The notes beneath the pieces were generated by a model that was not told the DNA's origin, did not search any database, and was given only the letters and a program-made list of their open reading frames with translations. This document shows positions 1-9,480 of a stretch of 64,000 nt of DNA, one piece after another (position 1 is the first letter of the stretch; each line of letters opens with the position of its first letter). Location: assembly GCF_003058365.1 (NCBI RefSeq), contig NZ_CP028858.1, forward strand, positions 248,001-312,000, in the 5' to 3' direction. The position numbers and the translations under genes are program-made. The DNA is from Halococcoides cellulosivorans. Its GTDB lineage: Archaea; Halobacteriota; Halobacteria; Halobacteriales; Haloarculaceae.

Positions 1-622
1 CGGCGCGGGCGACATGCTCCCCGACCGTGCGGACTGGATCGCACAGATGCGCGCCGCGGGACTCCGGACCGACCGTGACCTCGTCGCGTACGACGACGAC
101 CACGGGGTCTTCGCCGCCCGACTGCTGGTGACGGCGCTCCTCTTCGGGCACCCGCCCGACCGGCTGCACCTGCTGGACGGCGATTTCAGCGCGTGGCAAC
201 GCGACTGGCCCGTGAGCGAGGAGTGCCCGTCCCCCGATTCCACCGACTACGACCCCGACCCACCAGTGGCGACGCCGTTGATCGGCCGGGCGGGCGTCCG
301 TTCGGCGGTCGAGAACGACGTGACGATCGTCGACACGCGCACGCGCGAAGAGTTCGACGACGGCCACATCCCGGGTGCGATCCACCTCGACTGGCGTGAC
401 CTCGTCGACGACGAGACCCGTGGCGTGCGCGCGCCCGAGGAGATCCGAGCGGTCCTCGCTGATCGCGACATCGCCCTCGACGATCGGATCGTGCTGTACT
501 GTAACACCGCACGCCGGATCAGCCACACCTACCTCGTGCTGTGCGAGATGGGGGCCGCCGACGTCGCCTTTTACGAGGGAAGTCTGACAGACTGGGAGGC
601 CGCGGGCGAGCGCATCGAGTAG
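1..622 (+). CDS. Thiosulfate sulfurtransferase (tandem rhodanese), 5' truncated
   Basis: Two rhodanese-fold domains: the end of an inactive N-terminal domain (DPD-type stretch 'YDDDHGVFAARLL') and a complete C-terminal domain with the entry motif DTRTREEFDDGHIPGA and the persulfide loop YCNTARR. The catalytic Cys is about residue 163 counted from the ATG at 14. The frame stays open to the window edge and the first visible residues align inside a rhodanese domain, so the true start lies upstream. The family moves sulfane sulfur from thiosulfate to cyanide or thiols in the cytoplasm. The loop lacks the Gly found in many tandem rhodaneses (CxxG), which could alter substrate preference. No operon link to the hydrogenase genes is visible; 281 bp separate them. 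Confidence 0.9.
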   Translation, partial: GAGDMLPDRADWIAQMRAAGLRTDRDLVAYDDDHGVFAARLLVTALLFGHPPDRLHLLDGDFSAWQRDWPVSEECPSPDSTDYDPDPPVATPLIGRAGVRSAVENDVTIVDTRTREEFDDGHIPGAIHLDWRDLVDDETRGVRAPEEIRAVLADRDIALDDRIVLYCNTARRISHTYLVLCEMGAADVAFYEGSLTDWEAAGERIE

Positions 623-872
623 CCCCGCATGTCGGTCTGGTGGGTACTGCCCCGTCGAGTCTTGTGGGGGGTCGGTCACAGGGAGCGTACCGGATCGCGT
701 GTCGTGCCCGACGACTCGTCGATCTGCCGATCGTTCGGGCGGTTTTCGCGACGAGAGCAACTGGTCGACCGTCGATGTGGGCCCGTTTGCGGGCGTTTAG
801 GGCGGCCTAATCGAGCACGTATGAATATCACGGTCTACCCAATATTTTCTCAAGGCCTGGGAAGCCGCCGCC

Positions 873-906
873 CATCTTTACGCAGTCTGCCGAATGAACA
901 CATATG
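873..906 (+). promoter_or_regulatory. Promoter of the hox operon (leaderless)
   Basis: A TATA-like element ATCTTTACG sits at 874-882, centred about 26 nt before the ATG at 904. That is the spacing of leaderless haloarchaeal transcripts and supports the chosen hoxE start. The rest of the 281-bp gap after the rhodanese gene shows no convincing gene. Confidence 0.5.
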
Positions 907-1473
907 GAGGCCCTGGAGCGCGTTCAACGGTCAGTCCAGGGCGGTGACGGCCCGCGTCACGACCGCGAGAGCGGCGTGATTCCCGCCGACGCCGGCCTGG
1001 ATTCGGTCTGTGACGACGAAATCGAGACCGTCGAGGCGATTCTCGACGGGTATCCCGCACGGACCGAGAGCATCATTCCCGCACTGCAGGACGTACAGGA
1101 CGAATACGGCTACATCCCGCGGTTCGCGATGGAACTGATCGCCAGCGAGTGCGACTCGACGATGGCCCACGTGTACGGCACGACGTCGTTTTACTCGCAG
1201 TTCTATCTCGAACCACGGGGCGATCACACCATCAAGGTCTGTACCGGGACGGCCTGTCACGTTCAGGGTGCCGACGAGGTCTCGGAGTCGTTCTGTGACG
1301 AACTCGACGTCGACCTCGAAGAGATCACCGAGGACGGCACCTTCACCGTGAGCCACGTCCGGTGTATCGGCGCGTGCAGCCTCGCGGTCGCCGTGATGGT
1401 CGGAGACGAGGTGTACGGCGACGTCGAACCAGACGGTGTCGACGATATCATCGAGGAGTACCGCGACTCATGA
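904..1473 (+). CDS. hoxE: NAD-reducing NiFe hydrogenase diaphorase subunit HoxE (NuoE-like)
   Basis: A 189-residue thioredoxin-fold [2Fe-2S] protein of the NuoE/HoxE/HndA family. Cluster ligands are visible as CTGTAC (Cys113, Cys118) and CIGAC (Cys154, Cys158). A helical N-terminal domain with the family pattern 'IIPALQDVQDEYGYIP' precedes it. It is the small electron-transfer subunit of the diaphorase module passing electrons between the HoxF flavin and the hydrogenase. The gene is first in a six-gene operon and its stop overlaps the next start by 4 nt (ATGA). The start fits a leaderless promoter. The first 35 residues are an acidic extension beyond the usual family start. Confidence 0.93.
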   Translation: MEALERVQRSVQGGDGPRHDRESGVIPADAGLDSVCDDEIETVEAILDGYPARTESIIPALQDVQDEYGYIPRFAMELIASECDSTMAHVYGTTSFYSQFYLEPRGDHTIKVCTGTACHVQGADEVSESFCDELDVDLEEITEDGTFTVSHVRCIGACSLAVAVMVGDEVYGDVEPDGVDDIIEEYRDS

Positions 1474-3368
1474 GTGTCACCACGTCCGCCGTCGATCGCA
1501 TCGGCTCTCGATCCGACCTGGATGCCCTCCGTCGCGAGGGCGAACGGTCGCTGTATCCCGACGACCCGAAGGTCATCGTCGGGATGTCGTCGTGTGGCCA
1601 GGCCGCCGGCGCCGACGACGTCTACGAGGCGTTCGTCGAGGCGACCGGCGACGCGGTCCGGGTGGGCAAAACCGGCTGTCTGGGCTTCTGTGACGCCGAA
1701 CCGCTGGTCGAGATCATCCAGCCAGACGGCGCGAGCGTCATCTACGAGAACGTCGAAGTGCGTGACGTCGAGACGCTCGCTGCGGCCGCGCGCGAGGGGC
1801 ATTTCCCCGAGGCCGGCCGCCTCGCGGCCCGCGACCACGCCGACTCGTGTGCTCACGACGACGATCACCCCCACATGGACGACGTCGCCTTCTACGAGTC
1901 CCAGGACCGCGTCGTCATGGGGAACTCCGGGCTGGTCGATCCGGTCTCGATCGAGGAGTACGTCGCCCGCGACGGCTTTTACGGGCTCTGGGAGACGCTC
2001 ACCCAGTACGACCCGGAGGGCCTGATCGACGAACTCAAGCGCTCGAAGTTGCGCGGCCGCGGGGGCGGTGGGTTCCCGACGGGCCAGAAGTGGCAGTTCC
2101 TCGCGGGCGAGGACCGCGAGCCGAAATACCTGATCTGTAATGCCGACGAGGGCGACCCCGGGGCGTACATGGACCGGACGCTCCTGGAGAGCGACCCGTA
2201 CGCCGTCATCGAGGGGATGCTCATCGGCGGGTTCGCGATGGGCGCCGAGAAAGGCTACATCTACGTGCGCGCGGAGTACCCCCTCGCGATCGAACGCCTC
2301 CAGGAAGCCATCGAGACCTGTCGGGCGGTCGGCCTCCTCGGTGAGGACGTCTTCGGAGAGGGGTTGAGCTTCGATCTGGAGATCAAGAAAGGCGCGGGCG
2401 CGTTCGTCTGCGGTGAGGAGACCGCGCTGATGGCGTCGATCGAGTCCGAGCGCGGCATGCCTTCCCCGCGCCCCCCGTTCCCGCCCCAATCCGGCCTGTG
2501 GGAACAGCCCACCTCGATCAACAACGTCGAGACCTGGGCGAACGTGCCCCCGATCGTCCGGAAGGGTGCGTCGTGGTTCGCGGATCTCGGCACCGAGGAG
2601 AGCGGCGGAACGAAGGTGTTCTCGGTCACGGGCGACGTCGAGAACACTGGTCTCGTCGAGGTCCCGCTGGGGACGCCACTCGAAGAGGTCGTCTTCGAGA
2701 TCGGCGGCGGGACGACCGGTGGCGAGTTCAAGGCCGTCCAGACCGGTGGGCCCTCCGGCGGGGTGATCCCCCGCGAGGACGCCGACACGCCGATCGACTA
2801 CGAGACGCTCGTCGAACTCGGCTCGATGATGGGCTCCGGGGGGATGATCGTCATGGACGAGTCGACCTGTATGGTCGATCAGGCCCGTTTCTTCCTGGAT
2901 TTCTGTGTCGACGAGTCCTGCGGGAAATGTCCTCCCTGTCGGTACGGGACCAAACAGTCCCTGGAGATGCTCGAAGCGATCACCAACGGTGAGGCCGATT
3001 CGGAGACGATCGACGAACTCGCGGATCTGGGCGAGACGATGCAGGACACCTCGTTGTGCGGACTCGGCCAGACAGCGGCGAACCCCGTCTTGAGCACGCT
3101 CGAATACTTCGAGGCGGAGTACCTGGCCCACGTCGAGGACAACGAGTGTCCCGCCGGCGACTGTGAACTCGGCAGCGGCCAGCACTCGAAGACCTACAAG
3201 ATCCTCCACGAGGACTGTATCGGCTGTCACCAGTGCTCGAAGGCCTGCCCGGTCGACGCGATCAGCGGCGAACCCCAGGAGACCCACGAGATCGATCCCG
3301 AGGCCTGTATCGGCTGTGGACAGTGTGTCGAGGCCTGTCCGCTGGACATCATCGAGGTACGGACGTGA
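1470..3368 (+). CDS. hoxF: Hydrogenase diaphorase subunit HoxF (NADH/FMN, HndC-like domain order)
   Basis: A 632-residue flavoprotein. Domains in order: thioredoxin-like [2Fe-2S] region (Cys42, Cys70, Cys74); FMN/NAD(H)-binding NuoF core with the glycine loop KLRGRGGGGFPTG (194-206) and NADEGDPGA; SLBB domain; NuoF [4Fe-4S] site CGKCPPC with a later SLCGLG; and a C-terminal 2[4Fe-4S] ferredoxin (Cys583/586/589/593 and Cys613/616/619/623). It exchanges hydride with NAD(P)H. The extra C-terminal ferredoxin is typical of HndC/HydB subunits of FeFe and bifurcating enzymes rather than of cyanobacterial HoxF. The start at 1470 overlaps the hoxE stop; the frame is open upstream but the conserved sequence begins here. 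Confidence 0.93.
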   Translation: MSVTTSAVDRIGSRSDLDALRREGERSLYPDDPKVIVGMSSCGQAAGADDVYEAFVEATGDAVRVGKTGCLGFCDAEPLVEIIQPDGASVIYENVEVRDVETLAAAAREGHFPEAGRLAARDHADSCAHDDDHPHMDDVAFYESQDRVVMGNSGLVDPVSIEEYVARDGFYGLWETLTQYDPEGLIDELKRSKLRGRGGGGFPTGQKWQFLAGEDREPKYLICNADEGDPGAYMDRTLLESDPYAVIEGMLIGGFAMGAEKGYIYVRAEYPLAIERLQEAIETCRAVGLLGEDVFGEGLSFDLEIKKGAGAFVCGEETALMASIESERGMPSPRPPFPPQSGLWEQPTSINNVETWANVPPIVRKGASWFADLGTEESGGTKVFSVTGDVENTGLVEVPLGTPLEEVVFEIGGGTTGGEFKAVQTGGPSGGVIPREDADTPIDYETLVELGSMMGSGGMIVMDESTCMVDQARFFLDFCVDESCGKCPPCRYGTKQSLEMLEAITNGEADSETIDELADLGETMQDTSLCGLGQTAANPVLSTLEYFEAEYLAHVEDNECPAGDCELGSGQHSKTYKILHEDCIGCHQCSKACPVDAISGEPQETHEIDPEACIGCGQCVEACPLDIIEVRT

Positions 3369-3372
3369 TACA

Positions 3373-5214
3373 ATGAGTCAAGCGACAGAGAGCGAGGCGC
3401 CGACGACGGTCAGCCTCACCATCGACGGCACGGAGGTACAGGCACGACCCGATCAGACGATCCTGGAGGCCGCCCGCGAGGCCGACATCGACGTTCCGAC
3501 GCTGTGTGCGTACGAGGGCCTCTCGAACGTCGGGGCCTGCCGGATGTGTCTGGTCGAGATCGACGGTGAACGTACCGAGACGGCCTGTACGACGACCGTT
3601 CAGGACGAGATGAGCGTCGCGGTCCACACCGACGAGTTGTGGGACCAGCGACGCAGCCTGCTCGAACTGATGTTCGCGGAGGAGAATCACTACTGCATGT
3701 ACTGCGAGATGGAGGGCGACTGCGAACTCGAAGACCTGTTCAACGAGGCGGGTCTCGACGAGTGTCACCTTCCGCTCGAATACATGGATCTCGACCCGGA
3801 CACCAGTCACGACTACATCACGCTCGATCTCGACCGGTGTATCTCGTGTGGCCGGTGCATTCGGAGCTGTGAGGAGGTCGTCGGGAACGCGACGCTCTCT
3901 TTCAGCGATCGGGGCCGCGAGGCCGAAATCGTCGCAGACGACGACGTGCCGCTGGGCGAGTCCTCGTGTGTCTCGTGTGGGTCGTGTGTGCAGGCCTGCC
4001 CGACCGGGGCCCTGTACGGCACCCAGTCGGCCTACCGCGGGCGCGAACGCAACTGTGAGGTCACCGAGACGACCTGTCCCGAGTGCTCGGTCGGCTGTAC
4101 GCTGGAGGTGTACACCAACTCCGGGCGGATCGTCAAGATCGAGGGCGCCGAAGACGGGCCCGATGGTGGGCAACTCTGTGAGAAGGGTCGCTTCGAACTG
4201 CTTGGCGACGGTCGCCCGCGCGTGGAGAAAGCTCGCGTCGGGGGCACCGAGGAGTCCGTCAGCGAGGCCCGCCAGCGCGTCCGCGAGATCCTCGCTGACG
4301 CCGACGCGATCGACGCGGTCGCCTCGGATCGTCTGCCCCTGGAGACCCTGCAGGGCTTCGCCGCCGCTCTCGAGGACTACCCCGCGGCGGTGTCCGTGCC
4401 CGGACGCGAGCGCGTGACACTCGAAGATCGCGTGGTCGCGGCCGTCACGAGCGAGTTCGACGTCGATCGCGGTGACCTGTACGCGAGTACGCTCGCCGGT
4501 CTGGAAGACCGTGACTCGATCGTCGTCTACGACACCTCGATCGTCGATTCGCACCCGGTCGCCGCGAGCTACGTCCGCCGGGCCGCCCGGTCGGGCGCGG
4601 ACCTGGTTACCGTCGAAGACGAGACGGATCGACTGGATCGGTTCTCCGACACCACGATCGATCGGTCGGCCCCGCTCGCGGACGTCACCGACGACGCCGC
4701 CGAAGTGTTCTCGGCGGGCACGAGCGCGATCGAATCGGACGCCCAGTCGGCGGCCGAGAGCCTCTCGGCGGCCGTCGACGGCGACAGCGCGATCGTCGTC
4801 GGCCCGGAGATCCGGGACGCATCGACGCTCGCGAACGTCTTCGGGCTGGCGGCGATGTCGGGCGCGGAGGTCCTCAGCCTCAACGACGCCTCGAATCAGG
4901 TGTTCGGCCGGATGGAGACGACCGACTCGCCCGCCGATCCCGACGTGGCCTACCTGTTCGCGGCCGACGACCGTGATGAACACATCGAGGCGATGATCGA
5001 GCACGCGCTCGCCGCCGACACCGTCATCGTCCAGGCCACGCGCGAATCGCCGCTGACGAAACTCGCGGACGTCGTCTTGCCCGCGCTCGACTGGTACGAA
5101 CGCGGCGGGACCTTCGTCGACGCCGCGGGTCGACGCCGGACGATCGATCCAGTGCTCCGCCCGCGCGGCGCGATCGACGACGATCTGGTCGCGGACGTGG
5201 AGGTGGACGCATGA
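3373..5214 (+). CDS. hoxU: Hydrogenase iron-sulfur subunit HoxU, NuoG-like long form
   Basis: A 613-residue iron-sulfur relay. It has a plant-type [2Fe-2S] site (Cys45, 56, 59, 72), the NuoG His-Cys3 [4Fe-4S] site HYCMYCEMEGDC (His106, Cys108, 111, 117), two ferredoxin [4Fe-4S] sites (Cys156-166 and Cys199-209) and a fifth cluster site CPECSVGC followed by QLCEKGRF. The remaining 350 residues resemble a shortened molybdopterin-oxidoreductase domain. Typical HoxU is about 240 residues, so this is a NuoG/HydA-type subunit used with a NiFe hydrogenase. It links HoxEF to HoxYH. It starts 4 nt after hoxF, and its last codons overlap hoxY by 4 nt. Confidence 0.88.
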   Translation: MSQATESEAPTTVSLTIDGTEVQARPDQTILEAAREADIDVPTLCAYEGLSNVGACRMCLVEIDGERTETACTTTVQDEMSVAVHTDELWDQRRSLLELMFAEENHYCMYCEMEGDCELEDLFNEAGLDECHLPLEYMDLDPDTSHDYITLDLDRCISCGRCIRSCEEVVGNATLSFSDRGREAEIVADDDVPLGESSCVSCGSCVQACPTGALYGTQSAYRGRERNCEVTETTCPECSVGCTLEVYTNSGRIVKIEGAEDGPDGGQLCEKGRFELLGDGRPRVEKARVGGTEESVSEARQRVREILADADAIDAVASDRLPLETLQGFAAALEDYPAAVSVPGRERVTLEDRVVAAVTSEFDVDRGDLYASTLAGLEDRDSIVVYDTSIVDSHPVAASYVRRAARSGADLVTVEDETDRLDRFSDTTIDRSAPLADVTDDAAEVFSAGTSAIESDAQSAAESLSAAVDGDSAIVVGPEIRDASTLANVFGLAAMSGAEVLSLNDASNQVFGRMETTDSPADPDVAYLFAADDRDEHIEAMIEHALAADTVIVQATRESPLTKLADVVLPALDWYERGGTFVDAAGRRRTIDPVLRPRGAIDDDLVADVEVDA

Positions 5215-5810
5215 GCGCCGACAGCGAGGCGAGCGATGCACCGGCCGACACGGCGGGAGACGACGAGGACGCTCGCACCACCGTCGCGACGGTCTGTCTC
5301 GGCGGCTGTTCGGGCTGTCACATGGAGTTTTTGAACGTCGATCACGGACTCGTCGACCTCCTCGAAGACGTCGAGTTCGTCGCGAGCCACATGATCGTTG
5401 ACGAGAAGGAGGTCCCAGAGGCCGACATCGGCATCGCGGAGGGCGTCGTCACCAACGAGGAGAACGTCGAGGTCGCCCAGGAACTCCGCGAGAACTGTGA
5501 CACCGTCGTCGCGTGGGGCGACTGTGCCGCGCTCCGGGGGATCATGTCCCTGCGCAACGACCAGGACCCAGAGGATATGCTCGAAGCGGCCTTCGACGGC
5601 AAAGCCGACGAGCACAGCGAGGTCCCAACTGGCGAGGGCGATGCCGTCCCACGCCTCCTCCAGGACGCCCGGCCGCTCGACGAGTTCATCGACGTCGACG
5701 TGTTCGTCCCGGGCTGTCCGCCCGACGCCGACGTGATGGAAGCGAGCCTGGCCGCACTGGCCCGCGGTGAAACCCCCGAGATTTCGGGTGAAGCGCTGCA
5801 GTACGACTAA
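5211..5810 (+). CDS. hoxY: NiFe hydrogenase small subunit HoxY
   Basis: A 199-residue small subunit carrying a single proximal [4Fe-4S] cluster. Ligands are visible as GCSGCH (Cys33, Cys36), GDCAALRG (Cys105) and PGCPP (Cys169). The short length, with no medial or distal clusters and no Tat signal, is typical of cytoplasmic group 3 enzymes. About 22 acidic residues precede the conserved core. It pairs with HoxH to form the hydrogenase module. The start overlaps the hoxU stop (ATGA), so translation is probably coupled. Confidence 0.94.
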   Translation: MSADSEASDAPADTAGDDEDARTTVATVCLGGCSGCHMEFLNVDHGLVDLLEDVEFVASHMIVDEKEVPEADIGIAEGVVTNEENVEVAQELRENCDTVVAWGDCAALRGIMSLRNDQDPEDMLEAAFDGKADEHSEVPTGEGDAVPRLLQDARPLDEFIDVDVFVPGCPPDADVMEASLAALARGETPEISGEALQYD

Positions 5811-5813
5811 TCC

Positions 5814-7229
5814 ATGAGCGAAACAGAAGTCATCGACCCTGTCACGCGCGTCGAGGGGCACGGCAAGATCACCATCGAACTCGACGACGACGGTGGCGTC
5901 GAGGACGCGAAGTTCCACGTCACCGAGTTTCGCGGGTTCGAGGAGTTCGTCGAGGGCCGTCCGGTCTGGGAGATGCCCGAGATCACCGCGCGGATCTGTG
6001 GGATCTGCCCGGTGAGCCACCAGCTCGCGGCGGCGAAAGCCGCCGATCAGATCGCGGGTGTCGAATTGCCCGAGGGCGCGGTCCGCCTGCGCGAGTTGCT
6101 CCACATGGGCCAGGTGCTGCAATCACACGCCCTGAGTTTCTTCTACCTGTCGAGCCCGGACCTCGTGCTGGGCCACGACGCCGATCCCGCCAAGCGCAAC
6201 ATCGAGGGCGTCTTGGAGGAACATCCCGATCTCGCCGAACGCGGGATCGAACTCCGGAGTTTCGGCCAGGACGTCATCGCCGCGCTGGGCGAGAAGAAAG
6301 TCCACCCCGACTTCGCGGTGATGGGCGGGGTGACGAACACGCTCGACCGCTCGGACGGCGAGTCGCTGCGCACGCGTTCCGAGCCGTTGACGGGCTACAT
6401 CCGCGAGACGATCGATGAACTCGCGGAGATCTTCGCGGACATGGACGAGCAACTGCTCGACTACGCGACCTACGCGACGGGCTATATGGGCCTCGTCGAC
6501 GACGGCAGCCTCGAACACTACGACGGCGACGTCCGCCTGACCGACGAGGACGGCTCGATCCTCGAAGAGATCGACGACGCGGCGTACGACGAGATCATCG
6601 CGGAGCGCTCGACGGACTGGAGCTATCTGAAGTTCCCGTACTACAAGGAGGCCGGTTTCGAGGCCGGTCAGTACCGCGTCGGCCCGCTCGCGCGGTTGAA
6701 CGCCGCCGACTCGGTCGACACGCCCGAGGCCGGCGAGGAGTACGAGCGCTTTATGGCCGCCGCCGACGGCCCGGTCCACGAGCGCTCGACGTACTACCAC
6801 TGGGCGCGCCTGATCGAGATGCTGTACTGCGTCGAGCGGATTCAGGAACTGCTCGACGGGACCGCCGTCTACGACGGCATTCCGAACGTCGCCGCAAAAC
6901 CCGAGAACTCCCGCGGTGTCGGCGTCATCGAGGCGCCCCGGGGAACGCTCATCCACGAGTACGAAGTCGACGACGGCGGCGCGGTCACCAACGCGAACTT
7001 CATCGTCGCGACCACCCACAACAACGGCGCGATGAACCGCGGCGTGAAATCCGCCGCCGAGTCGTTCATCCAGGGCCCGGAGATCCCCGAGGACACGCTC
7101 AACACCATGGAGAGCGTGATCCGGTGTTACGACCCCTGCCTGTCGTGTTCGACCCACGCCATCGGTGAGATGCCCCTGGAGGTCACCCTCGAACGCGATG
7201 GCGACGTCCTCGATCACGTCGAGCGCTAA
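5814..7229 (+). CDS. hoxH: NiFe hydrogenase large subunit HoxH
   Basis: A 471-residue catalytic subunit. Both NiFe-binding motifs are intact: N-terminal [10 protein letters not shown] (Cys62, Cys65) and C-terminal DPCLSCSTH (Cys442, Cys445). A 23-residue tail after His448 is the peptide normally removed by the maturation protease once nickel is inserted. The pattern belongs to group 3 (cofactor-coupled, bidirectional); with HoxEFUY the complex is most like group 3d. It oxidises or evolves H2 in the cytoplasm, coupled to NAD(P)H. In a fermenting haloarchaeon it could dispose of excess reductant as H2. It lies 3 nt after hoxY. No hyp maturation genes are in the window. Confidence 0.95.
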   Translation: MSETEVIDPVTRVEGHGKITIELDDDGGVEDAKFHVTEFRGFEEFVEGRPVWEMPEITARICGICPVSHQLAAAKAADQIAGVELPEGAVRLRELLHMGQVLQSHALSFFYLSSPDLVLGHDADPAKRNIEGVLEEHPDLAERGIELRSFGQDVIAALGEKKVHPDFAVMGGVTNTLDRSDGESLRTRSEPLTGYIRETIDELAEIFADMDEQLLDYATYATGYMGLVDDGSLEHYDGDVRLTDEDGSILEEIDDAAYDEIIAERSTDWSYLKFPYYKEAGFEAGQYRVGPLARLNAADSVDTPEAGEEYERFMAAADGPVHERSTYYHWARLIEMLYCVERIQELLDGTAVYDGIPNVAAKPENSRGVGVIEAPRGTLIHEYEVDDGGAVTNANFIVATTHNNGAMNRGVKSAAESFIQGPEIPEDTLNTMESVIRCYDPCLSCSTHAIGEMPLEVTLERDGDVLDHVER

Positions 7230-7232
7230 TCC

Positions 7233-7700
7233 ATGACACTGATCGTCGGCATCGGCAACGAGATCAAACGCGACGACGTGGTCGGCCTCGAAGTCACCGA
7301 TCGCATCGCCGAGGCGTACGATCTCGACGCGGAGATCCGGACGATGACCTCCGGGCGATTGATGCTCATCGACGAGTTGAGCGGGCACGATCGCGCCATC
7401 CTGATCGACGCGGTCGCGACCGAGGACGGGACGCCCGGCGAGTGGTACCAGTTCGACCCCGCGACGGTCGAACCGGACTCGGGCGGTGGGGTGGCGACCC
7501 ACAACGTCGGCCTGGAGACGCTGACGACACTGGGCGAGGCGATGGGCGAGTCGATGCCCGAGGTGACGATCTACGCCATCGAGGTCGCAGACCCCTTCAC
7601 GTACGAGGAGGGGATGACCGATCCGGTCGCGGCACGCGTCGACGATCTGGTCAGCGAGATCGGTGACGCGATCAGCGAGGAGTTGGCGGCGGCGATGTAG
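7233..7700 (+). CDS. hoxW: Hydrogenase maturation protease HoxW/HycI-type
   Basis: A 155-residue member of the M52/HybD peptidase family. The signature GIGNEIKRDD at the N-terminus includes the nickel-sensing acidic residue Glu10; the other conserved ligands are Asp59 (ILIDAV) and His90 (THNVGLE). It clips the C-terminal tail of HoxH after Ni insertion. It starts 3 nt after hoxH and ends the operon. Its presence, together with the HoxH tail, indicates an enzyme that is matured in vivo. Confidence 0.9.
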   Translation: MTLIVGIGNEIKRDDVVGLEVTDRIAEAYDLDAEIRTMTSGRLMLIDELSGHDRAILIDAVATEDGTPGEWYQFDPATVEPDSGGGVATHNVGLETLTTLGEAMGESMPEVTIYAIEVADPFTYEEGMTDPVAARVDDLVSEIGDAISEELAAAM

Positions 7701-7938
7701 TGGTCGACGACTCGTTTGTTCGAGCTTCTCGATCGCCGTCTGGACCTCGTCACGTTCGTGGACGACTCGAGTGGTATTCTGGTCAGGGACGGCGATATCG
7801 ACCCGCCGTTCCTTCGACGGTGGCTGTCGAGGTGGTGGAGATCTACGAGGAGTGGTTCACGCCGGTGGCGTGAGGCGGCGAGTCGCGGGGACGGCCAGAG
7901 TGGACGGGTGTATCGGGGTGGGGGAGGCGTGTGCGGCT
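7701..7938. other. Gap between convergent hox operon and aldehyde dehydrogenase
   Basis: 238 bp with no gene I can support. A short plus-strand frame (7716-7958) starts with a protein-like stretch (MFELLDRRLDLVTF) but soon becomes a low-complexity arginine/glycine-rich sequence. I treat it as chance or decayed sequence. Confidence 0.4.
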
Positions 7939-9459
7939 CTACTGGAGCCCCACGGTGACGGTTTTCGTCTGCGTGTAGTGATCGACGGCGTCCTGGGCGG
8001 TCTCACGACCGATCCCCGACTGTTTATACCCGCCGAACGGCTGGCCCGCCGGGAAGTCGTTGTACGTATTGATCCAGACGTTGCCCGCTTCGAGATCTTT
8101 CGCACACTCGTGGGCGGTCGAGACGTCACCGGTCAGGACGCCCGCGGCGAGGCCGTAATCGACGTCGTTGGCTAGGTCGATCATCGCGTCGTAGTCGCTC
8201 CAGGTGAAGATTTCCTGGACCGGGCCGAAGATCTCCTCCTGGACGGCCGCGTGATCGTGATCGATGTCGCTGATCAGTGTCGGCTCGACGAAACAGCCGT
8301 CCGCGAGGCTGTCGTCGTCGGGCTGGCTCCCGCCAGTGAGGACGGTCGCGTCCGCGTCGCGGGCGCGCTCGATGTACTCCAGTGTACGATCGAGCTGGTC
8401 GGCACTCACCTTCGGGCCGAGATCGGTCGATTCGAGCAGCGGATCACCAATCGTGAGGTCTGCGGCGGCACTCGCCAGCTGATCGAGGAACTGATCTTCG
8501 ATGTCCTCGTGGACGAACAGCCGCGACCCGGCACAGCAGACCTCGCCGGTGTTGAAAAAGATCGCGAGGATCGCCGTCTCGACCGCGGCGTCGAGGTCGG
8601 CGTCCGGGAAGACCACCAGCGGGCTCTTCCCGCCGAGTTCGAGCGTGACGTCGGTGATCGATTCGGCGGCGCTCTGCATGACCTCCGAGCCGACCGCGGT
8701 CGACCCGGTAAAGGCGAGCTTTCGAATGTCGTCGTGGCTGGCCAGGGGCGCGCCAGCCGCCTCGCCCAGACCGGGGACCACGTTGACGACGCCGTCCGGA
8801 ATGATGTCCTCGGTCAGTTCCATCAGCTTGAGAATCGAGAGTGGGGTCTGCTCGGCCGGTTTGAGCACGACGGTGTTGCCCGCCGCCAGCGCGGGACCGA
8901 GTTTCCAGGCGGCCATCAACAGCGGGAAGTTCCAGGGGATGATCTGCCCGACGACGCCGTAGGGCTCTTCGAGCGTCTGGACGTGGCGGCTGTCGTCGGT
9001 CTCGACGGTCGTGCCCTCGTGGGTCCGGGCCGCGCCGGCGAAATACCGGAAGTGATCGATGACGAGGCTCACGTCGATCCGGGCCTCGCTGATCGGCTTG
9101 CCGTTGTCGAGCGATTCGAGTCGGGCGAACGCCTCGCTGTTCGCTTCGACCCGGTCGGCGATCGATTCGAGCATCGCCTGGCGTTCGGCGGTCGAGAACT
9201 CGCTGAATCGCTCGTCGAAGGCGTCCCAGGCGGCGGCGACGGCGTCGTCGATGTCGGCGCTCGACCCGGCGGCGACGCTGGCGAGTGACTCGCCGGTCGT
9301 CGGGTCGCGCGTCTCGAACGAGTCGCCCGAGGCACTGTCGACCCAGGACCCACCGATGTACAGGCTGCGATGGTCCGGCAGCACTTCCTCGGCCGCGTCG
9401 GCGTGGCGCTGTTCGATCGACGATGCTTCGTCAGAGATGTCCTTACTGGCTGTCTCCAT
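7939..9459 (-). CDS. NAD(P)-dependent aldehyde dehydrogenase
   Basis: A 506-residue ALDH-superfamily enzyme oxidising an aldehyde to the acid. Visible are the cofactor loop FTGSTAVGSEV, the general-base motif ELGGKSP and the catalytic cysteine region NTGEVCCAGSR, with PWNFP and the C-terminal PFGGYKQSGIGRE. The closest subfamily by pattern is the betaine-aldehyde/acetaldehyde group, but the substrate cannot be read from sequence. The start METASKD at 9459 is preferred over the ATG 21 nt upstream because a TATA box lies exactly 27 nt before it. The gene is convergent with the hox operon. A role in fermentative aldehyde handling is only inference. Confidence 0.9.
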   Translation of the reverse strand: METASKDISDEASSIEQRHADAAEEVLPDHRSLYIGGSWVDSASGDSFETRDPTTGESLASVAAGSSADIDDAVAAAWDAFDERFSEFSTAERQAMLESIADRVEANSEAFARLESLDNGKPISEARIDVSLVIDHFRYFAGAARTHEGTTVETDDSRHVQTLEEPYGVVGQIIPWNFPLLMAAWKLGPALAAGNTVVLKPAEQTPLSILKLMELTEDIIPDGVVNVVPGLGEAAGAPLASHDDIRKLAFTGSTAVGSEVMQSAAESITDVTLELGGKSPLVVFPDADLDAAVETAILAIFFNTGEVCCAGSRLFVHEDIEDQFLDQLASAAADLTIGDPLLESTDLGPKVSADQLDRTLEYIERARDADATVLTGGSQPDDDSLADGCFVEPTLISDIDHDHAAVQEEIFGPVQEIFTWSDYDAMIDLANDVDYGLAAGVLTGDVSTAHECAKDLEAGNVWINTYNDFPAGQPFGGYKQSGIGRETAQDAVDHYTQTKTVTVGLQ

Positions 9460-9480
9460 ACATATGTTGCCGCGACCCAC

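Noticed and set aside
629-979. 116-codon frame in front of hoxE
   Set aside because: Basic, Arg-rich translation unlike haloarchaeal proteins; it overlaps the hoxE promoter and 5' end.
1263-3287. Long minus-strand open frame (674 codons) opposite hoxF
   Set aside because: It is antisense to an unmistakable HoxF with all cofactor motifs; high GC3 creates long open antisense frames here. The translation has no family pattern.
3349-5241. Minus-strand frame (630 codons) opposite hoxU
   Set aside because: Antisense shadow of the NuoG-like subunit, with Arg/Gly-rich low-complexity translation.
7663-8175. 170-codon plus-strand frame after hoxW
   Set aside because: Overlaps the hoxW 3' end and the aldehyde dehydrogenase antisense; no coherent protein pattern.
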